Shown: positions 1 to 10,633, counted from the first letter of the stretch. The stretch: 53,350 nt of DNA from Streptomyces sp. NRRL S-1022 (GCF_000720135.1 NZ_JOIU01000040.1:1-53350), one strand, 5' to 3'. The notes: generated from the letters alone by a model not told the origin. Translations and numbers: made by a program.

Positions 1-911
<911 letters not shown>

Positions 912-912
912 G

Positions 913-1839
913 TCAGGCGTTCTCCTTGGCGGCCTCGCCCTGCAGGGCGATGGCGTACATCTCGTCGGCGTCGAGGCGGCGCAGCTCCTCGGCGATCAGT
1001 TCGGAGGTGGGGCGGACCTTCAGCGCGAGGGTGCGCGGCGGCTGGCCCGGCAGGGTCAGCGTGGCCAGCGGGCCCTCGGGGCGGTCGACGACGATGTCGC
1101 CGTTCGGGGTGGAGAGGCGGACGGCCGTCACGAACGGGCCGGGGCTCTGCACCCGCTCCACCGGGACGCCCAGACGGGCCTGGAGCCAGCGGGCGAGCAG
1201 CTCGGCGCTGGGGTTGTCGGTCTCGGCCTCGACGGCCGCCGAGGCCACCTTCACCCGGGCCTGGTCCAGGGCCGCGGCCAGCATCGACCGCCACAGGGTC
1301 AGCCGGGTCCAGGCGAGGTCGGTGTCGCCGGGCGCGTAGGTGCGGGCCCGGGCGTTCAGCACCTCCAGCGGCCGCTCGACGGCGTACAGGTCGGTGATCC
1401 GGCGCTGGGCGAGGGCGCCCAGCGGGTCCTCGGCGGGGGCCTCGGGGGCGTCCCCGGGCCACCACACGACCACCGGGGCGTCCGGCAGCAGCAGCGGCAG
1501 CACCACCGAGTCGGCGTGGTCGGACACCTCGCCGTAGGTGCGCAGCACGACCGTCTCGCCGGTGCCCGCCTCGGAGCCGACCCGGACCTCGGCGTCGAGC
1601 CGGGAGTGGGTGCGGTCGCGCAGGGTGCGGGCCTGGCGCCGGATGACGACCAGGGTGCGCGAGGGGTGCTCGTGCGAGGCATCCCCGGCCGCCTTCAGCG
1701 AGTCGTAGGCGTTCTCCTCGTCCGTGACGATGACCATCGTCAGGACCATGCCCACCGCGGGCGTGCCGATGGCGCGGCGGCCCTGCACCAACGCCTTGTT
1801 GATCTTGCTTGCCGTGGTGTCGGTCAGGTCGATCTTCAT
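913..1839 (-). CDS. opcA: Glucose-6-phosphate dehydrogenase assembly protein OpcA
   Basis: 308-residue OpcA homologue. In actinobacteria and cyanobacteria OpcA promotes assembly or activation of Zwf; it has no catalytic role of its own. The start [19 protein letters not shown], the segment [22 protein letters not shown] and an acidic C-terminus are typical, and the length is usual for Streptomyces. The ATG at 1839 overlaps the zwf stop in an ATGA (1836-1839), implying translational coupling with its partner enzyme. The pgi start follows after 1 bp. Confidence 0.93.
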   Translation of the reverse strand: MKIDLTDTTASKINKALVQGRRAIGTPAVGMVLTMVIVTDEENAYDSLKAAGDASHEHPSRTLVVIRRQARTLRDRTHSRLDAEVRVGSEAGTGETVVLRTYGEVSDHADSVVLPLLLPDAPVVVWWPGDAPEAPAEDPLGALAQRRITDLYAVERPLEVLNARARTYAPGDTDLAWTRLTLWRSMLAAALDQARVKVASAAVEAETDNPSAELLARWLQARLGVPVERVQSPGPFVTAVRLSTPNGDIVVDRPEGPLATLTLPGQPPRTLALKVRPTSELIAEELRRLDADEMYAIALQGEAAKENA

Positions 1840-3425
1840 GGCCTGCGCCAGCTCCGTCCGTCTCGTGCGAGCATCTCGTCGGCTTCCCTCGGTCCCCAGC
1901 TGCCCGACGCGTACTGGGCCGGCCTGCCGTGCGCCGCCCAGTACTCCTCGATGGGGTCGAGGATCTTCCAGGACTCTTCCACTTCCTGGTGGCGGGGGAA
2001 CAGGTTGGCGTCGCCGAGCAGTACGTCCAGGATGAGCCGCTCGTACGCCTCCGGGCTCGACTCGGTGAACGACTCGCCGTAGGCGAAGTCCATCGACACG
2101 TCCCGGATCTCCATCGAGGTGCCCGGCACCTTCGAGCCGAACCGCACGGTCATGCCCTCGTCCGGCTGGACGCGGACGACGATCGCGTTCTGGCCGAGCT
2201 CCTCGGTGGCGGTGGAGTCGAACGGGGAGTGCGGGGCCCGCTTGAAGACCACCGCGATCTCGGTGACCCGGCGGCCCAGCCGCTTGCCGGTGCGCAGGTA
2301 GAAGGGGACGCCCGCCCAGCGGCGGTTGTCGATGCCCAGCTTGATCGCGGCGAAGGTGTCGGTCTTCGACCTGGGGTCGATGCCGTCCTCCTCCAGGTAG
2401 CCGACGACCTTCTCGCCGCCCTGCCAGCCGGCGGCGTACTGGCCGCGCACGGTGTGCCGGCCCAGGTCCTCCGGCAGGCGCACCGACTTGAGCACCTTCA
2501 GCTTCTCGGTGAGCAGTGCCTCCGCGTCGAACGCGATCGGCTCCTCCATGGCGGTGAGCGCCATGAGCTGGAGCAGGTGGTTCTGGATGACGTCGCGGGC
2601 GGCGCCGATGCCGTCGTAGTAGCCGGCCCGGCCGCCGATGCCGATGTCCTCGGCCATGGTGATCTGCACGTGGTCGACGTACGACCGGTTCCAGATCGGT
2701 TCGTACATCTGGTTGGCGAAGCGCAGCGCCAGGATGTTCTGGACGGTCTCCTTGCCGAGGTAGTGGTCGATGCGGAACACCTGGTCCGGCTCGAACACCT
2801 CGTGCACGATCTTGTTCAGTGCGATGGCGCTGGCCAGGTCGTGGCCGAACGGCTTCTCGATGACCGCGCGGCGCCAGGAGCCCTGCGGCGGGGCGGCCAG
2901 GCCGTGCTTCTTCAGCTGCTGCACGACCTTCGGGAAGAACTTCGGCGGCACCGAGAGGTAGAAGGCGAAGTTGCCGCCGGTGCCGCGGGAGGCGTCCAGC
3001 TCGTCGACGGCGTCCTTGAGCTGCTTGAACGCGGTGTCGTCGTCGAAGTCGCCGGGGATGAACCGCATGCCCTCGGCGAGCTGCTGCCACACCTCCTCGC
3101 GGAACGGGGTGCGGGAGTGCTCGCGCACCGCGTCGTGCACGACCTGCGCGAAGTCCTGGTCCTCCCAGTCCCGCCGGGCGAACCCGACCAGGGAGAAGCC
3201 CGGCGGCAGCAGACCGCGGTTGGCCAGGTCGTAGACGGCCGGCATCAGCTTCTTGCGGGACAGGTCACCGGTGACTCCGAAGATGACCAGGCCCGAGGGA
3301 CCGGCGATCCGGGGGAGCCGGCGGTCGCGGGCGTCCCGCAGCGGGTTCTCCCAGCCGGCGGCCGGGGCCACCGGCACCCGGACCGTCTGCGGTGCGGACT
3401 CCCGGTCGGGTGCGTTGTCGGTCAT
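1836..3425 (-). CDS. zwf: Glucose-6-phosphate 1-dehydrogenase
   Basis: 529-residue enzyme that oxidises glucose-6-phosphate to 6-phosphogluconolactone and makes NADPH at the entry to the oxidative pentose phosphate pathway. The dinucleotide-binding motif [10 protein letters not shown] lies near residue 50. The active-site signature IDHYLGKE is about residue 210, preceded by [11 protein letters not shown]. The N-terminal extension of about 25 residues ([20 protein letters not shown]) is common in streptomycete Zwf proteins. The ATG at 3425 overlaps the tal stop (ATGA, 3422-3425), and its own stop overlaps opcA. Position and partner order match the second zwf cluster I recall from S. coelicolor. 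Confidence 0.97.
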   Translation of the reverse strand: MTDNAPDRESAPQTVRVPVAPAAGWENPLRDARDRRLPRIAGPSGLVIFGVTGDLSRKKLMPAVYDLANRGLLPPGFSLVGFARRDWEDQDFAQVVHDAVREHSRTPFREEVWQQLAEGMRFIPGDFDDDTAFKQLKDAVDELDASRGTGGNFAFYLSVPPKFFPKVVQQLKKHGLAAPPQGSWRRAVIEKPFGHDLASAIALNKIVHEVFEPDQVFRIDHYLGKETVQNILALRFANQMYEPIWNRSYVDHVQITMAEDIGIGGRAGYYDGIGAARDVIQNHLLQLMALTAMEEPIAFDAEALLTEKLKVLKSVRLPEDLGRHTVRGQYAAGWQGGEKVVGYLEEDGIDPRSKTDTFAAIKLGIDNRRWAGVPFYLRTGKRLGRRVTEIAVVFKRAPHSPFDSTATEELGQNAIVVRVQPDEGMTVRFGSKVPGTSMEIRDVSMDFAYGESFTESSPEAYERLILDVLLGDANLFPRHQEVEESWKILDPIEEYWAAHGRPAQYASGSWGPREADEMLARDGRSWRRP

Positions 3426-4567
3426 CGGGCGTCAACTCCCTTGCTCTTCAGGGACGTCGCCACGGCGTCCAGGAGGTCCTGCCAGGCCACCTCGAACTTG
3501 GCGACACCCTCGTCCTCCAGCTGCCGGACGACCTCGTCGTAGCCGATGCCGAGCCGTTCGAGGGCGGCCAGGTCCGCGCGGGCCTGCGCATAGCCGCCGG
3601 TCACCGTGTCACCGGTGATCTCGCCGTGGTCGGCGACCGCGTTCAGCGTGGCCTCGGGCATCGTGTTGACGGTGCCCGGTGCGACCAGTTCGTCCACGTA
3701 CAGGGTGTCCTTGTACGCGGGATCCTTCACCCCGGTGGACGCCCACAGCGGACGCTGCTTGTTCGCCCGGTCGCCGGCGAGCGCCAGCCAGCGGCCGGAG
3801 GCGAAGACCTCCTCGTACGCCTCGTAGGCCAGCCGGGCGTTGGCGAGGGCCGCGCGGCCCTTGAGGGCGAGTGCCTCGCCCGTGCCGAGGGCGGTCAGCC
3901 GCTTGTCGATCTCGGAGTCCACGCGGGAGACGAAGAAGGACGCCACCGAGTGGATCGTGGACAGGTCGATGCCCCGCTCACGGGCCTTCTCCAGACCGGC
4001 CAGGTAGGCGTCCATGACCGCGCGGTAGCGCTCCAGGGAGAAGATCAGGGTCACGTTGACGCTGATGCCGAGGCCGATGACCTCGGTGATGGCCGGCAGG
4101 CCCGCCTCGGTCGCCGGGATCTTGATCATCACATTGGGGCGGTCGACCAGCCAGGCCAGCTGCTTGGCCTCGGCGACCGTCGCCTCGGTGTGGTGGGCCA
4201 GCCGGGGGTCGACCTCGATGGAGACCCGGCCGTCGCGGCCATCGGTGGCGGTGTATACGGGATCCAGTATGTCGGCGGCAGCCCGCACGTCGGCGGTCGT
4301 CATCATCCGCACCGCCTCCTCGACCGTCACCCCGCGCACCGCGAGGTCGGCCAGCTGCTCCTCGTAGCCCTCTCCGGAGCCGATGGCGGCCTGGAAGATG
4401 GACGGGTTGGTGGTGACACCGACGGCGCTGCCGCTCGCCACCAGCTCGGCGAGGCCGCCCGAGGTGATCCGCTTGCGGGACAGGTCGTCCAGCCAGATCG
4501 ACACGCCCTCGTCGGCGAGGCGCTTGAGGGCTCCCGGGGTCGCGATTGCTTCGGTCACTGTGATCAT
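3422..4567 (-). CDS. tal: Transaldolase
   Basis: 381-residue transaldolase that moves a dihydroxyacetone unit between sedoheptulose-7-phosphate and glyceraldehyde-3-phosphate. The Schiff-base lysine lies in [12 protein letters not shown], with [13 protein letters not shown] near the N-terminus and [12 protein letters not shown] around residue 55. The length fits the long actinobacterial Tal form. The start is the ATG at 4567; a GTG at 4558 is an alternative, and the upstream Shine-Dalgarno (GAAAG) is weak. It lies 30 bp after tkt and overlaps zwf by 4 bp. The plus strand at 4253-4273 carries GTAT-type heptads discussed in the findings. Confidence 0.97.
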   Translation of the reverse strand: MITVTEAIATPGALKRLADEGVSIWLDDLSRKRITSGGLAELVASGSAVGVTTNPSIFQAAIGSGEGYEEQLADLAVRGVTVEEAVRMMTTADVRAAADILDPVYTATDGRDGRVSIEVDPRLAHHTEATVAEAKQLAWLVDRPNVMIKIPATEAGLPAITEVIGLGISVNVTLIFSLERYRAVMDAYLAGLEKARERGIDLSTIHSVASFFVSRVDSEIDKRLTALGTGEALALKGRAALANARLAYEAYEEVFASGRWLALAGDRANKQRPLWASTGVKDPAYKDTLYVDELVAPGTVNTMPEATLNAVADHGEITGDTVTGGYAQARADLAALERLGIGYDEVVRQLEDEGVAKFEVAWQDLLDAVATSLKSKGVDAR

Positions 4568-4597
4568 CTTTCTTTCGCGTCGGTGGGGACGTCGGTG

Positions 4598-6673
4598 TCA
4601 GGCGCGCGCGGCGGCGAGCGACTCGCGGGCCGCCGCGGCGACGTTCTCGGGGGTGAAGCCGAACTCGGCGAAGAGGGTCCCGGCGTCCGCGGAGGCACCG
4701 AAGTGCTCCAGCGAGACGATGCGTCCCGCGTCGCCCACGAACCGGTACCAGGTCAGACCGATCCCGGCCTCGACGGCGACCCGGGCCTTCACGGCCGGCG
4801 GCAGCACCCGCTCGCGGTAGGCGCGCGGCTGCTCCTCGAACCACTCCACGGACGGCATGGACACCACCCGGGTGCCGGTCCCCTCGGCCTCCAGCCGCTC
4901 CCGCGCGGCCACGGCCAGCTGCACCTCGGAACCCGTCGCGATGATGATCACCTCCGGGACCTCGGTCGAGGACTCGCGCAGGACGTAGCCGCCCTTGGCC
5001 GCGTCCTCGTTCGGCGCGTACACCGGCACGCCCTGGCGGGTGAGCGCGAGCCCGTGCGGGGCGGGGTGCGTGGCGTGCCTCTTCAGGATCTCGGCCCAGG
5101 CGATCGCGGTCTCGTTGGCGTCCGCCGGGCGGACGACGTTCAGACCGGGGATGGCGCGCAGCGAGGCCAGGTGCTCGACCGGCTGGTGGGTGGGGCCGTC
5201 CTCGCCGAGGCCGATGGAGTCGTGCGTCCACACGTACGTCACCGGCAGCTGCATCAGCGCCGACATCCGCACGGCGTTGCGCATGTAGTCGGAGAAGACG
5301 AGGAAGGTGCCGCCGTAGACGCGGGTGTTGCCGTGCAGGGCGATGCCGTTCATCTCCGCGGCCATGGAGAACTCGCGGATCCCGAAGTGCACGGTACGGC
5401 CGTACGGGTCGGCCTCCGGCAGCGGGTTGCCCGCCGGCAGGAAGGAGCTGGTCTTGTCGATGGTGGTGTTGTTCGAGCCGGCCAGGTCGGCGGAGCCGCC
5501 CCACAGCTCGGGCAGCACCGGGCCGAGTGCCTGGAGGACCTTGCCCGAGGCGGCGCGGGTGGCGACCGACTTGCCCTCCTCGAAGACCGGGATGCCTTGC
5601 TCCCAGCCCGCGGGCAGCTCGCCCTTGCTCACGCGGTCGAACAGCTCGGCCCGCTCCGGCTGGGCGGCGCGCCACTCGGCGATCCGCTTGTCCCAGGCGG
5701 CGTGCGCCTCGGCGCCCCGGTCCAGGGCCCGCCGGGTGTGCTCCAGGACCTCGTCGGCGACCTCGAAGGTCCGCTCCGGGTCGAAGCCGAGCAGGCGCTT
5801 GGTGGCGGCGATCTCCTCCTCGCCGAGCGCGGAGCCGTGGGAGGCCTCGGTGTTCCGGGCGTTCGGGGCAGGCCAGGCGATGATCGTGCGCATCGCGATG
5901 ATCGACGGCCGCCCGGTCTCGGCCTGGGCCGCCTTCAGCGCCCGGTACAGGGCGGGGGCGTCGATGTCGCCCTCGGCGGTGGGCTCGACGCGCTGGACGT
6001 GCCAGCCGTAGGCCTCGTACCGGCCCAGCACGTCCTCGGAGAACGCGGTCGCGGTGTCGCCCTCGATGGAGATGTGGTTGTCGTCGTAGAGGAAGACCAG
6101 GTTGCCGAGCTTCTGGTGGCCGGCGAGGGAGGAGGCCTCGGCGGAGACGCCCTCCTCCAGGTCGCCGTCGGAGACGATCGCCCAGATCGTGTGGTCGAAC
6201 GGGGAGGTGCCCGCGGGGGCGGCGGGGTCGAACAGGCCGCGTTCGTAGCGGGCGGCCATCGCCATGCCCACGGCGTTGGCGACGCCCTGGCCGAGCGGGC
6301 CGGTGGTGGTCTCCACGCCGGCGGTGTGCCCGTACTCGGGGTGGCCCGGCGTCTTCGAGCCGTGGGTGCGGAACGCCTTCAGGTCGTCCAGCTCCAGCTC
6401 GTACCCGGCGAGGTACAGCTGCGTGTAGAGGGTCAGCGAGGTGTGGCCGGGGGAGAGGACGAACCGGTCACGGCCGGCCCACTCGGGATCGGCCGGGTCG
6501 TGTCGCATCACCTTCTGAAAGATCGTGTACGCGGCGGGGGCCAGGCTCATCGCGGTGCCCGGGTGTCCATTGCCCACCTTCTGCACCGCGTCGGCCGCCA
6601 GAATCCGGGCCGTGTCCACGGCACGCCGGTCCAGGTCGGTCCACTCGAAGCCGTCGGAAGTCTGTGTCCTCAT
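4598..6673 (-). CDS. tkt: Transketolase
   Basis: 691-residue thiamine-diphosphate enzyme of the non-oxidative pentose phosphate pathway. Visible motifs are VGNGHPGTAMSLAPAAYT at the N-terminus, the ThDP/Mg signature region AIVSDGDLEEGVSAEAS followed by NLVFLYDDNHIS, and the pyrimidine-domain segment HFGIREFSMAAEMNGIALHG. It is the first gene of the tkt-tal-zwf-opcA-pgi operon. The ATG at 6673 (MRTQTSDGFEWTDLD) is preferred because it matches the family N-terminus. A TTG at 6679 is also in frame, and the GAGGA at about 6690 is slightly closer to ideal spacing for it. Confidence 0.97.
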   Translation of the reverse strand: MRTQTSDGFEWTDLDRRAVDTARILAADAVQKVGNGHPGTAMSLAPAAYTIFQKVMRHDPADPEWAGRDRFVLSPGHTSLTLYTQLYLAGYELELDDLKAFRTHGSKTPGHPEYGHTAGVETTTGPLGQGVANAVGMAMAARYERGLFDPAAPAGTSPFDHTIWAIVSDGDLEEGVSAEASSLAGHQKLGNLVFLYDDNHISIEGDTATAFSEDVLGRYEAYGWHVQRVEPTAEGDIDAPALYRALKAAQAETGRPSIIAMRTIIAWPAPNARNTEASHGSALGEEEIAATKRLLGFDPERTFEVADEVLEHTRRALDRGAEAHAAWDKRIAEWRAAQPERAELFDRVSKGELPAGWEQGIPVFEEGKSVATRAASGKVLQALGPVLPELWGGSADLAGSNNTTIDKTSSFLPAGNPLPEADPYGRTVHFGIREFSMAAEMNGIALHGNTRVYGGTFLVFSDYMRNAVRMSALMQLPVTYVWTHDSIGLGEDGPTHQPVEHLASLRAIPGLNVVRPADANETAIAWAEILKRHATHPAPHGLALTRQGVPVYAPNEDAAKGGYVLRESSTEVPEVIIIATGSEVQLAVAARERLEAEGTGTRVVSMPSVEWFEEQPRAYRERVLPPAVKARVAVEAGIGLTWYRFVGDAGRIVSLEHFGASADAGTLFAEFGFTPENVAAAARESLAAARA

Positions 6674-6819
6674 CTTCAAGAAATCCTCGTTCAGTGCGCA
6701 GTGGCCAGCCGGACGCGTTCAAACTTAAAAGTCTGACTTTTTCGAAGAAAGGTCGGGGTGTGTCAGCCTGTGGTGAATCTGGGACAGTGATCGCGGAACA
6801 GGGACGGCACGAAAAGGAC
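6674..6819. promoter_or_regulatory. Divergent tkt / AraC-regulator intergenic region with AT-rich inverted repeat
   Basis: This 146-bp spacer is clearly richer in A and T than its surroundings. It contains AAAAGT-CTG-ACTTTT (6727-6741), a perfect 6-bp inverted repeat with extra A/T on both sides. It must hold the tkt operon promoter and probably that of the AraC-type gene. I could not fix convincing -35 and -10 pairs, so this is a regulatory region rather than a mapped promoter. Confidence 0.5.
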
Positions 6820-7710
6820 ATGGCAGCCATAAGAGACGAAGCCGAGGGTGACGGGATCAGAACCTTCCCCTTCCCGGCCGAACTGGCCGTCGGCGGCGTG
6901 GGCATGCAGATCGGACCCATGGGCACCGAGCGCCGCTGGCACGCCGACGCCCCCCTGCACCGTGTCCACCGCATCGACTTCCACGTGGTCATGCTCTTCA
7001 CCGACGGCCCCGTACGACACATGATCGACTTCGCCGAGTACGAGGCCGACGCCGGCGACCTGCTGTGGATCCGCCCCGGACAGGTCCACCGGTTCTCCCG
7101 CGGATCCGTGTACCGCGGAACCGTGCTGACCATGCAGCCCGGCTTCCTGCCCCGCGCCACCGTCGAGGCCACCGGCCTGTACCGCTACGACCTGCCACCG
7201 CTGCTGCACCCCGCCCCGGCCCAGCTCACCGCACTCAGGTCGGCCCTCGACCAGCTGCGCCGCGAGTACGAGGACACCGCCACACTCCCGCTCAGCCTGC
7301 ACACGGCCGTCCTGCGGCACACCCTGACCGCCTGTCTGCTGCGCCTGGCCCATCTCGCCGCCAGCTCGGCCGAGACCTCCGAGCCGGCCGCCGACAGCAC
7401 CTTCACCCGCTTCCGGGACGCCGTCGAGCAGGGCTTCGCCACCAACCACAGCGTCAGCGCCTACGCCGACGCCCTCGGGTACTCCCGCCGCACCCTGGTC
7501 CGCGCCGTCCGCGCGGCCACCGGCGAGACCCCCAAGGGCTTCATCGACAAGCGTGTCGTCCTGGAGGCCAAACGCCTCCTCGCCCACACCGATCTGCCCA
7601 TCGGCCGCGTCGGGGCGGCCGTCGGCTTCCCCGACGCGGCGAACTTCTCCAAGTTCTTCCACCTGCACACCGGCCACACGCCGGTGGCCTTCCGGGCGGA
7701 ACTGCGCTAG
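6820..7710 (+). CDS. AraC-family transcriptional regulator
   Basis: Cytoplasmic DNA-binding regulator of about 296 residues. The first 100 residues form a cupin-like sensor domain (RRWHADAPLHRVHRIDFHV, then DAGDLLWIRPGQVHRFSRG). The C-terminal ~90 residues carry the two AraC HTHs, SVSAYADALGYSRRTLVRAV and the signature GRVGAAVGFPDAANFSKFF. The start is uncertain: ATG 6820 follows GAAAAGGA closely, and an in-frame GTG lies at 6787. It is divergent from the pentose-phosphate operon, but nothing in the sequence shows it regulates that operon. Its stop overlaps the end of the convergent MerR gene by 4 bp. Confidence 0.9.
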   Translation: MAAIRDEAEGDGIRTFPFPAELAVGGVGMQIGPMGTERRWHADAPLHRVHRIDFHVVMLFTDGPVRHMIDFAEYEADAGDLLWIRPGQVHRFSRGSVYRGTVLTMQPGFLPRATVEATGLYRYDLPPLLHPAPAQLTALRSALDQLRREYEDTATLPLSLHTAVLRHTLTACLLRLAHLAASSAETSEPAADSTFTRFRDAVEQGFATNHSVSAYADALGYSRRTLVRAVRAATGETPKGFIDKRVVLEAKRLLAHTDLPIGRVGAAVGFPDAANFSKFFHLHTGHTPVAFRAELR

Positions 7711-8096
7711 ACCGCACCGGCCGGTCCCGCCGGCCCGTCGGCCAGCCACGGCATCCGGCGCACCAGCGTGTCCCGCATCCGGGTCAGCGCCTCGATCCGC
7801 TCCCCCAGTTCGGCCACCCGGCGCGCGCCCACCTCGTAGTGGCCCGCGCAGGACTCGGCGTACGCGAACACCTCCGGCAGGTCGCTGTCGAGGTACCGGA
7901 CGAAGGACTTGACGTTCTCCACCGTGAACCCGGACACGAGCAGGTCCCGCACGTTGCGGACCCGGACGACGGCCTCCGGCCCGTACACCCGGTACCCGGC
8001 CGCGGTCCGCCGGCACTCCAGCAGGCCCTCCTCCTCGTAGTAGCGCAGGGTACGGGTCGTCGTGCCCGTCGCGGAGGCGAGTTCACCGATCAGCAT
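7707..8096 (-). CDS. MerR-family transcriptional regulator
   Basis: 129-residue MerR protein. MLIGELASATGTTTRTLRYY is the usual N-terminal winged HTH, followed by EEEGLL and GYRVYGPEAV. The C-terminus is a coiled-coil dimerisation helix without an obvious metal-binding cysteine cluster: the only cysteines are one in the wing (LLECRR) and one in ESCAGHYEVG. Members like this usually respond to small molecules or redox stress. It overlaps the upstream oxidoreductase gene by 14 bp, so the two are co-transcribed and the MerR is probably autoregulatory through the dyad at 9152-9175. Start chosen at the ATG at 8096, which gives the canonical N-terminus. Confidence 0.93.
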   Translation of the reverse strand: MLIGELASATGTTTRTLRYYEEEGLLECRRTAAGYRVYGPEAVVRVRNVRDLLVSGFTVENVKSFVRYLDSDLPEVFAYAESCAGHYEVGARRVAELGERIEALTRMRDTLVRRMPWLADGPAGPAGAV

Positions 8097-9135
8097 CACG
8101 GTCGCCCTCAACACCCAGGCGGACCACGGTCTTCCCGGTGTACCGGCCGCGCACCAGGTCGGTCAGCGCGGCCGGGGCGCTGCGCAGGCCGTCGACCACC
8201 GTCTCGTCGTACACGATCGAGCCGTCCCGCAGCCAGCCGCGGAACCGCTCCCCGAACTCCGCTGCCCGGTCGAGGTGTTCGCGGATCGTGAAGCCGCGCA
8301 GGGTCAGCCGCTTGGCGATGATCCGCATGGTGTCCCCGGGCCCGGGATCGGGCCGGCCCGTGGACTGCCGGTGCAGCGCTCCGCACAGGGCGATCCGGCC
8401 GTGCGGGTTCATCACCTCGATCGCGGCCCGCAGCTGCTCGCCGCCGACGTTGTCGAAGTAGACGTCGATGCCGTCGGGCGCGGCCTCGCGGAGCCGGTCC
8501 AGGACCGGGCCGTCGTGGTGGTCGAAGGCCGCGTCGAAGCCGAGCCGTCCGGTCAGATGCGCCGTCTTCGCCGCCGAGCCGGCGCTGCCGATCACCCGCC
8601 GGGCCCCCGACAGCCGGGCGATCTGCCCGGCCAGGGAGCCGATCGCGCCGGCCGCGCTGGAGACGAACACCGTGTCGCCGGGCCTCAGTCGGGCCACCTC
8701 CAGCAGGCCCACGTAGGCGACGAGCCCGAAGCCGAGGTGCAGGGACGGGCTCGGGTAGGCGTCCCGGTCGACCCGCCGGAACGCCTCCGCCCCGGCCACC
8801 GCGTACTCCCGCCAGCCGAGCCGGTGCACCACCAGGTCCCCCGGCGAGAGCGAGGGATGCGCGGAGAGAAGGACCTCACCGACCGCGTCCCCGTGCATCG
8901 GCGCGCCGATCTCGTAGCGCGGCAGCGGCAACCGGGCCTCTTCCGCCATCAGCAGCAGCATGCCCGGGTCGAGGGAGAGGAACAGGTTGCGGACGAGGAC
9001 CTGGCCGGGCGCCGGATCCGGTACGGCCACCTCGGCGATCTCCATGTCGCCGGGGGCGGGCAGCCCGTGCGGGCGGGCGGCGAGGCGGGCCTCAAGTCCG
9101 GTGCGGGCAGGGGCAGGGGTCGGTGTGGACGTCAT
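8083..9135 (-). CDS. NADP-dependent oxidoreductase (zinc-free MDR, alkenal/one reductase type)
   Basis: 350-residue medium-chain reductase of the leukotriene B4 dehydrogenase / 2-alkenal reductase group, which uses NADPH to reduce activated double bonds. The cofactor fold shows VFVSSAAGAIGSLAGQIARL, and the family segment GIDVYFDNVGGEQLRAAI follows. No zinc-ligand cysteine pattern is seen. The start MTSTPTPAPARTG at 9135 lies just downstream of a spacer dyad typical of MerR control. The following gene is that MerR, so a detoxification pair induced by its own substrate is a reasonable inference. A further in-frame start upstream would fall inside the dyad and is unlikely. Confidence 0.9.
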   Translation of the reverse strand: MTSTPTPAPARTGLEARLAARPHGLPAPGDMEIAEVAVPDPAPGQVLVRNLFLSLDPGMLLLMAEEARLPLPRYEIGAPMHGDAVGEVLLSAHPSLSPGDLVVHRLGWREYAVAGAEAFRRVDRDAYPSPSLHLGFGLVAYVGLLEVARLRPGDTVFVSSAAGAIGSLAGQIARLSGARRVIGSAGSAAKTAHLTGRLGFDAAFDHHDGPVLDRLREAAPDGIDVYFDNVGGEQLRAAIEVMNPHGRIALCGALHRQSTGRPDPGPGDTMRIIAKRLTLRGFTIREHLDRAAEFGERFRGWLRDGSIVYDETVVDGLRSAPAALTDLVRGRYTGKTVVRLGVEGDRDADR

Positions 9136-9151
9136 GGCGGCGACGCTAAGG

Positions 9152-9175
9152 GTTGACGTATGCGTGAAGGTCAAC
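9152..9175 (-). promoter_or_regulatory. MerR-type operator dyad upstream of the reductase-merR pair
   Basis: Perfect inverted repeat GTTGAC-N12-GTCAAC, read on both strands. On the minus strand its left arm forms a TTGACC -35-like element, and TTAGCG or TAGCGT follows at a spacing of 19-20 bp. Over-long spacers containing a dyad are the classic design of MerR-activated promoters. It lies 17 bp before the reductase ATG. Confidence 0.6.
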
Positions 9176-9202
9176 TCCCCGGCGCCGCCGCCCGGTCGCC
9201 GG

Positions 9203-10597
9203 TCAGTGCCCGAAGTCGAACCAGTTCACGTTCACGAAGTCGGCCGGCTGGCCGCTGGTGAAGGTGAGGTAGACGTCGTGCGTGCCGGTCACCGCGCCGA
9301 TGTTGGCCGGGACCGTCCGCCAGGACTGCCAGCCCCCGGTGTTCCCGACGGCGAAGCTGCCGACGGGCGCGTTGGCACGGCTGTCCAGGCGCACCTCGAC
9401 CAGCCCGCTGACCCCGCCCGCGGCACCGCTCGCCACCCGCGCGTAGAACTGCCTGGCCGCCGAGGAACCGAAGTCGACGCCCTTGTACAGCGCCCAGTCG
9501 CCGTTCGCGAGGGAGCCGATGTCCTGGCCGCCGCCGGTGTCCGTGGTGGCCTCCGGGACGACACCGGACTGGCTGTCGTAGGACTCCGCCTGGATGGCGC
9601 TGTAGGCGTTCCGGTTGCCGGTCGGCGGGGGAGTGGTGGTGCCGCCGGAGGACTGCAGGACCTGCACGTAGTCGACGGTCAACGGGTGTCCGGGCTCCGT
9701 GCCGGCGTCCGGGCCGCCGCCGAACGCGTCGGGGAAGCCGCCGCCCATCGCGACGTTCAGGATGAGGAAGTAGCCGTGGTTGGTGGCGTTGGCCCAGGTG
9801 GCCGCGTCGACCTGGTTCGCCCGCACGGTGTGGAAGCCGACGCCGTCGAGGTAGAAGCGGATCTCCTCGGGGCTGGTCGAGCGGTCCCACTCCATCGCGT
9901 AGGTGTGGAAGCCGCCCTGACAGGTGGTGCCGGTGCAGGAGGTGGAGTTGCCGATGCCGGTGGTCTCGTTGCACGGGCCGCCCGGGTTGGTGCCGCAGTG
10001 CATCGTGGCCCAGTCGGTGTTCAGGCCCTGGACGTTCTCCATGACGTCCAGCTCGCCGATGCCCGGCCAGTTCCAGTAGTTGCCGCGGAACGGCGCGCCG
10101 AGCATCCAGAACGCCGGCCAGTAGCCCTTGGCGGCCGCACCGGTGACGGCGGGCAGCTGGATCCGGGCCTGCACCCGCAGCTTCCCGCCGGCCGGGGGCT
10201 GGAAGTCGGTGCGGTTGGTCTCGATCCGGCCCGAGGTCCAGTGGCCCGAGGCGTCGCGGCGCGGGGTGATGAGCAGGTTGCCGTTGCCGTCCAGCGCGAC
10301 GTTGTCCGTGCTCGACGTCATCGTCTCGACCTCGCCGGTGCCCCAGTTGGCGGCGCCGCCCGGGTAGGACGTCCCGGTGTCGTACCGCCAGTCGGCGGTG
10401 TTGACGCCGGAGCCGGCCGCGCCGTTGAAGTCGTCCACGAAGACCTGCGTCCAGCCGGACGGCGGGGTGGGCGCGGAGGCGCTGGCGGGCGCGGTGGCGG
10501 CGGTGGCGACGGCCGCGGCCAGGCCGAGTGCGGCGGCGACGGCGACCAGCGCGCGCCGCAGGGGGCGGGGTCTGGGTGTGCCGGAGGTTGTGCTCAT
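9203..10597 (-). CDS. Secreted GH16 beta-glucanase with C-terminal CBM6-like domain
   Basis: 464-residue exoenzyme, probably an endo-beta-1,3-glucanase (laminarinase). The signal peptide is residues 1 to about 40 (RRALVAVAAALGLAAAVATA, ending in ASA). The GH16 domain runs to about residue 320 and contains GIGELDVMENV, the ExDxxE catalytic signature with nucleophile and acid/base glutamates. A TTTPPPTGN linker leads to a beta-sandwich domain (AIQAESYDSQSG..., DIGSLANGDWALYKGVDFG..., PADFVNVNWFDFGH) typical of CBM6. The start at 10597 is preceded by GAAAGG; a start at 10648 would run through the operator. Two CebR-like boxes lie upstream. Confidence 0.93.
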   Translation of the reverse strand: MSTTSGTPRPRPLRRALVAVAAALGLAAAVATAATAPASASAPTPPSGWTQVFVDDFNGAAGSGVNTADWRYDTGTSYPGGAANWGTGEVETMTSSTDNVALDGNGNLLITPRRDASGHWTSGRIETNRTDFQPPAGGKLRVQARIQLPAVTGAAAKGYWPAFWMLGAPFRGNYWNWPGIGELDVMENVQGLNTDWATMHCGTNPGGPCNETTGIGNSTSCTGTTCQGGFHTYAMEWDRSTSPEEIRFYLDGVGFHTVRANQVDAATWANATNHGYFLILNVAMGGGFPDAFGGGPDAGTEPGHPLTVDYVQVLQSSGGTTTPPPTGNRNAYSAIQAESYDSQSGVVPEATTDTGGGQDIGSLANGDWALYKGVDFGSSAARQFYARVASGAAGGVSGLVEVRLDSRANAPVGSFAVGNTGGWQSWRTVPANIGAVTGTHDVYLTFTSGQPADFVNVNWFDFGH

Positions 10598-10633
10598 GGG
10601 GGGCCTTTCGGGTACGGGGAGTGTGCGGGGGTG

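Noticed and set aside
3392..6736. Very long plus-strand open frame opposite tkt, tal and zwf; similar long antisense frames at 24478-26805, 26911-29448, 34424-37057, 40196-42958 and 44651-47491.
   Set aside because: All lie opposite well-supported genes, have arginine/glycine/valine-rich compositions without motifs, and arise because GC-rich third positions suppress stop codons on the other strand.
6820..7710. AraC-type gene as dedicated regulator of the pentose-phosphate operon.
   Set aside because: It is divergent and adjacent, but I see no pair of AraC half-sites in the spacer and no family-specific ligand clue, so only adjacency supports it.
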